Shown: positions 63,444-64,000 of the stretch, in pieces
Layout: each line of letters begins with the position of its first letter
How positions within the stretch are numbered: position 1 is the stretch's first letter
Source: Pelomonas sp965229315
Lineage (GTDB): Bacteria; Pseudomonadota; Gammaproteobacteria; Burkholderiales; Burkholderiaceae_C
DNA length: 64,000 nt
Reading direction: 5' to 3'
Assembly (NCBI RefSeq): GCF_965229315.1
Contig: NZ_CBDDJA010000002.1
Location: 620,001-684,000 of the forward strand
The notes under the pieces: model-generated
What the model saw: only the letters and a program-made list of their open reading frames with translations
Told to the model about the DNA's origin: nothing
Databases searched by the model: none
Translations under genes and position numbers: made by a program

Positions 63444-64000
63444 GGCTTGGCGGCGTTGCGGTGCGGTGTGAATGTCACCTCGACGCGCTGGCCGCTGGCG
63501 GGGTCCTGCCAGCGGATGGTGGCGGGCTCGTTCCAGCGCGTCACGACCTGCGGTTCGGCGAGCAGACGTTCGGGCTCGCCCAGCAGCAGCCGGCTCTTGA
63601 CGCGGGCGCGGCCTCCGCCTTCGTCGGTCATGATGAGTTCCATGGCCAGCGGTTCGCCCGGCTCGCCGGTCGGCGGGCGGGCCTGCATGCGCATGCGTTC
63701 GCCGAGCGGCCCCATCAGCCAGAGGACGGGAGCCGTCTTGATGTTGAGGTTGTGGTCGAGGTTGACGTCCACCCAGGCCATGGTCGCGGGCAGGGCGAAG
63801 CGGCGCCCCGAGATGTCCACCGAGAGAGGCTTGCCGTCCGGCAGGCGTGCGTTGAACGTGTGCGGCATGCCGTCGGCCGGGAAGTTCTGCGGATCGGCGA
63901 GGAAGACCTTGCACTGGCCGTCCATCAGCCGTCCGCTGAAGCGCCAGCTGCCGTCCTCGAATCGCGTGCCCACCGTTTCGAAGCACCACAGCGGGCCGTC
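63440..64000 (-). CDS. Partial protein upstream of the M56 peptidase, cut by the right edge
   Basis: The frame is open to the window end (GPLWCFETVGTRFEDGSW...), so the gene continues to the right and a GTG at 63973 is unlikely to be its start. At least 187 residues: beta-rich, with GRLMDGQCKVFLADPQNFP, LPDGKPLSVDI and EPQVVTRWNEPATIRWQDPASG. I recognise no family. A BlaI-type repressor gene might lie beyond. Confidence 0.6.
   Translation of the reverse strand, partial: DGPLWCFETVGTRFEDGSWRFSGRLMDGQCKVFLADPQNFPADGMPHTFNARLPDGKPLSVDISGRRFALPATMAWVDVNLDHNLNIKTAPVLWLMGPLGERMRMQARPPTGEPGEPLAMELIMTDEGGGRARVKSRLLLGEPERLLAEPQVVTRWNEPATIRWQDPASGQRVEVTFTPHRNAAKP

Overview
The window is high-GC chromosomal DNA from a betaproteobacterium. 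Gene content and order fit a Burkholderiales member of the Rubrivivax/Roseateles/Leptothrix type: aroQ-accB-accC-prmA, rnb-tonB-aroE-mtgA, pilS-pilR next to a CcsA-like gene, NrdR-controlled nrdA, prfB with the classic frameshift, and an Ala/Lys-rich H1-like protein. The genus is inferred from gene order and codon/GC character only.

Left end, 1-5772: one end of an integrated element inserted next to a tRNA-Met(CAU) gene. Reading away from the tRNA, all on the minus strand, it carries a tyrosine integrase, a ParA ATPase, a small ribbon-helix-helix-like protein, a ParB-like protein, an AAA+ ATPase with a C-terminal HTH-like segment, and the first codons of a protein that resembles the S8 (subtilisin-like) peptidase often paired with such ATPases. 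This part is rich in unannotated DNA sites: 8-bp tandem repeats on both sides of parA/RHH, a 22-bp perfect palindrome before the ParB-like gene, a 13-bp inverted repeat and a near-consensus LexA box before the ATPase/protease pair. It is the most likely place for a poorly described system: an SOS-linked ATPase-protease module on a partition-equipped integrative element.

Core region, 5.8-32.9 kb: both SRP GTPases (ftsY, ffh), a CcsA-like membrane protein, the type IV pilus two-component system pilS-pilR, class Ia ribonucleotide reductase (nrdA with tandem NrdR boxes and a long leader, nrdB with its own promoter after a strong terminator) and a repetitive histone-H1-like gene. A long run of minus-strand genes follows (29.6 to 19.0 kb): an esterase, an RNase II-like enzyme, a TonB-like protein, aroE, mtgA, a conserved unknown, a TlpA-like protein, aroQ, accB, accC, prmA and a zinc-ribbon/DUF3426 protein. 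They serve RNA turnover, shikimate, peptidoglycan and fatty-acid precursor synthesis. A large secreted zinc metalloprotease and a PaaI-type thioesterase close this part.

32.9-33.6 kb is non-coding and holds a large imperfect inverted repeat, two copies of a roughly 230-250 bp element facing each other. Beyond it lie ctpA/prc, a metallophosphoesterase lipoprotein, an unusual operon of a TlpA-like protein, a transglutaminase, merT and merP with no merR or merA, a GNAT protein, tRNA-Thr(CGU), fbp, pepN and prfB.

44.7-64 kb is more accessory in character: an orphan DUF4212 protein, alpha/beta hydrolases, GNAT and AraC proteins, a serine hydrolase, an acyl-CoA synthetase, an APH(3')-like kinase, a TonB-dependent receptor, two paralogous small proteins flanking a third envelope protein, a DUF2975/XRE pair with candidate operator repeats, ybaK, an MgtC-family gene, plsY, a RidA-family gene, a superfamily 1 helicase, and an M56 BlaR1-like protein next to a gene cut by the right edge.
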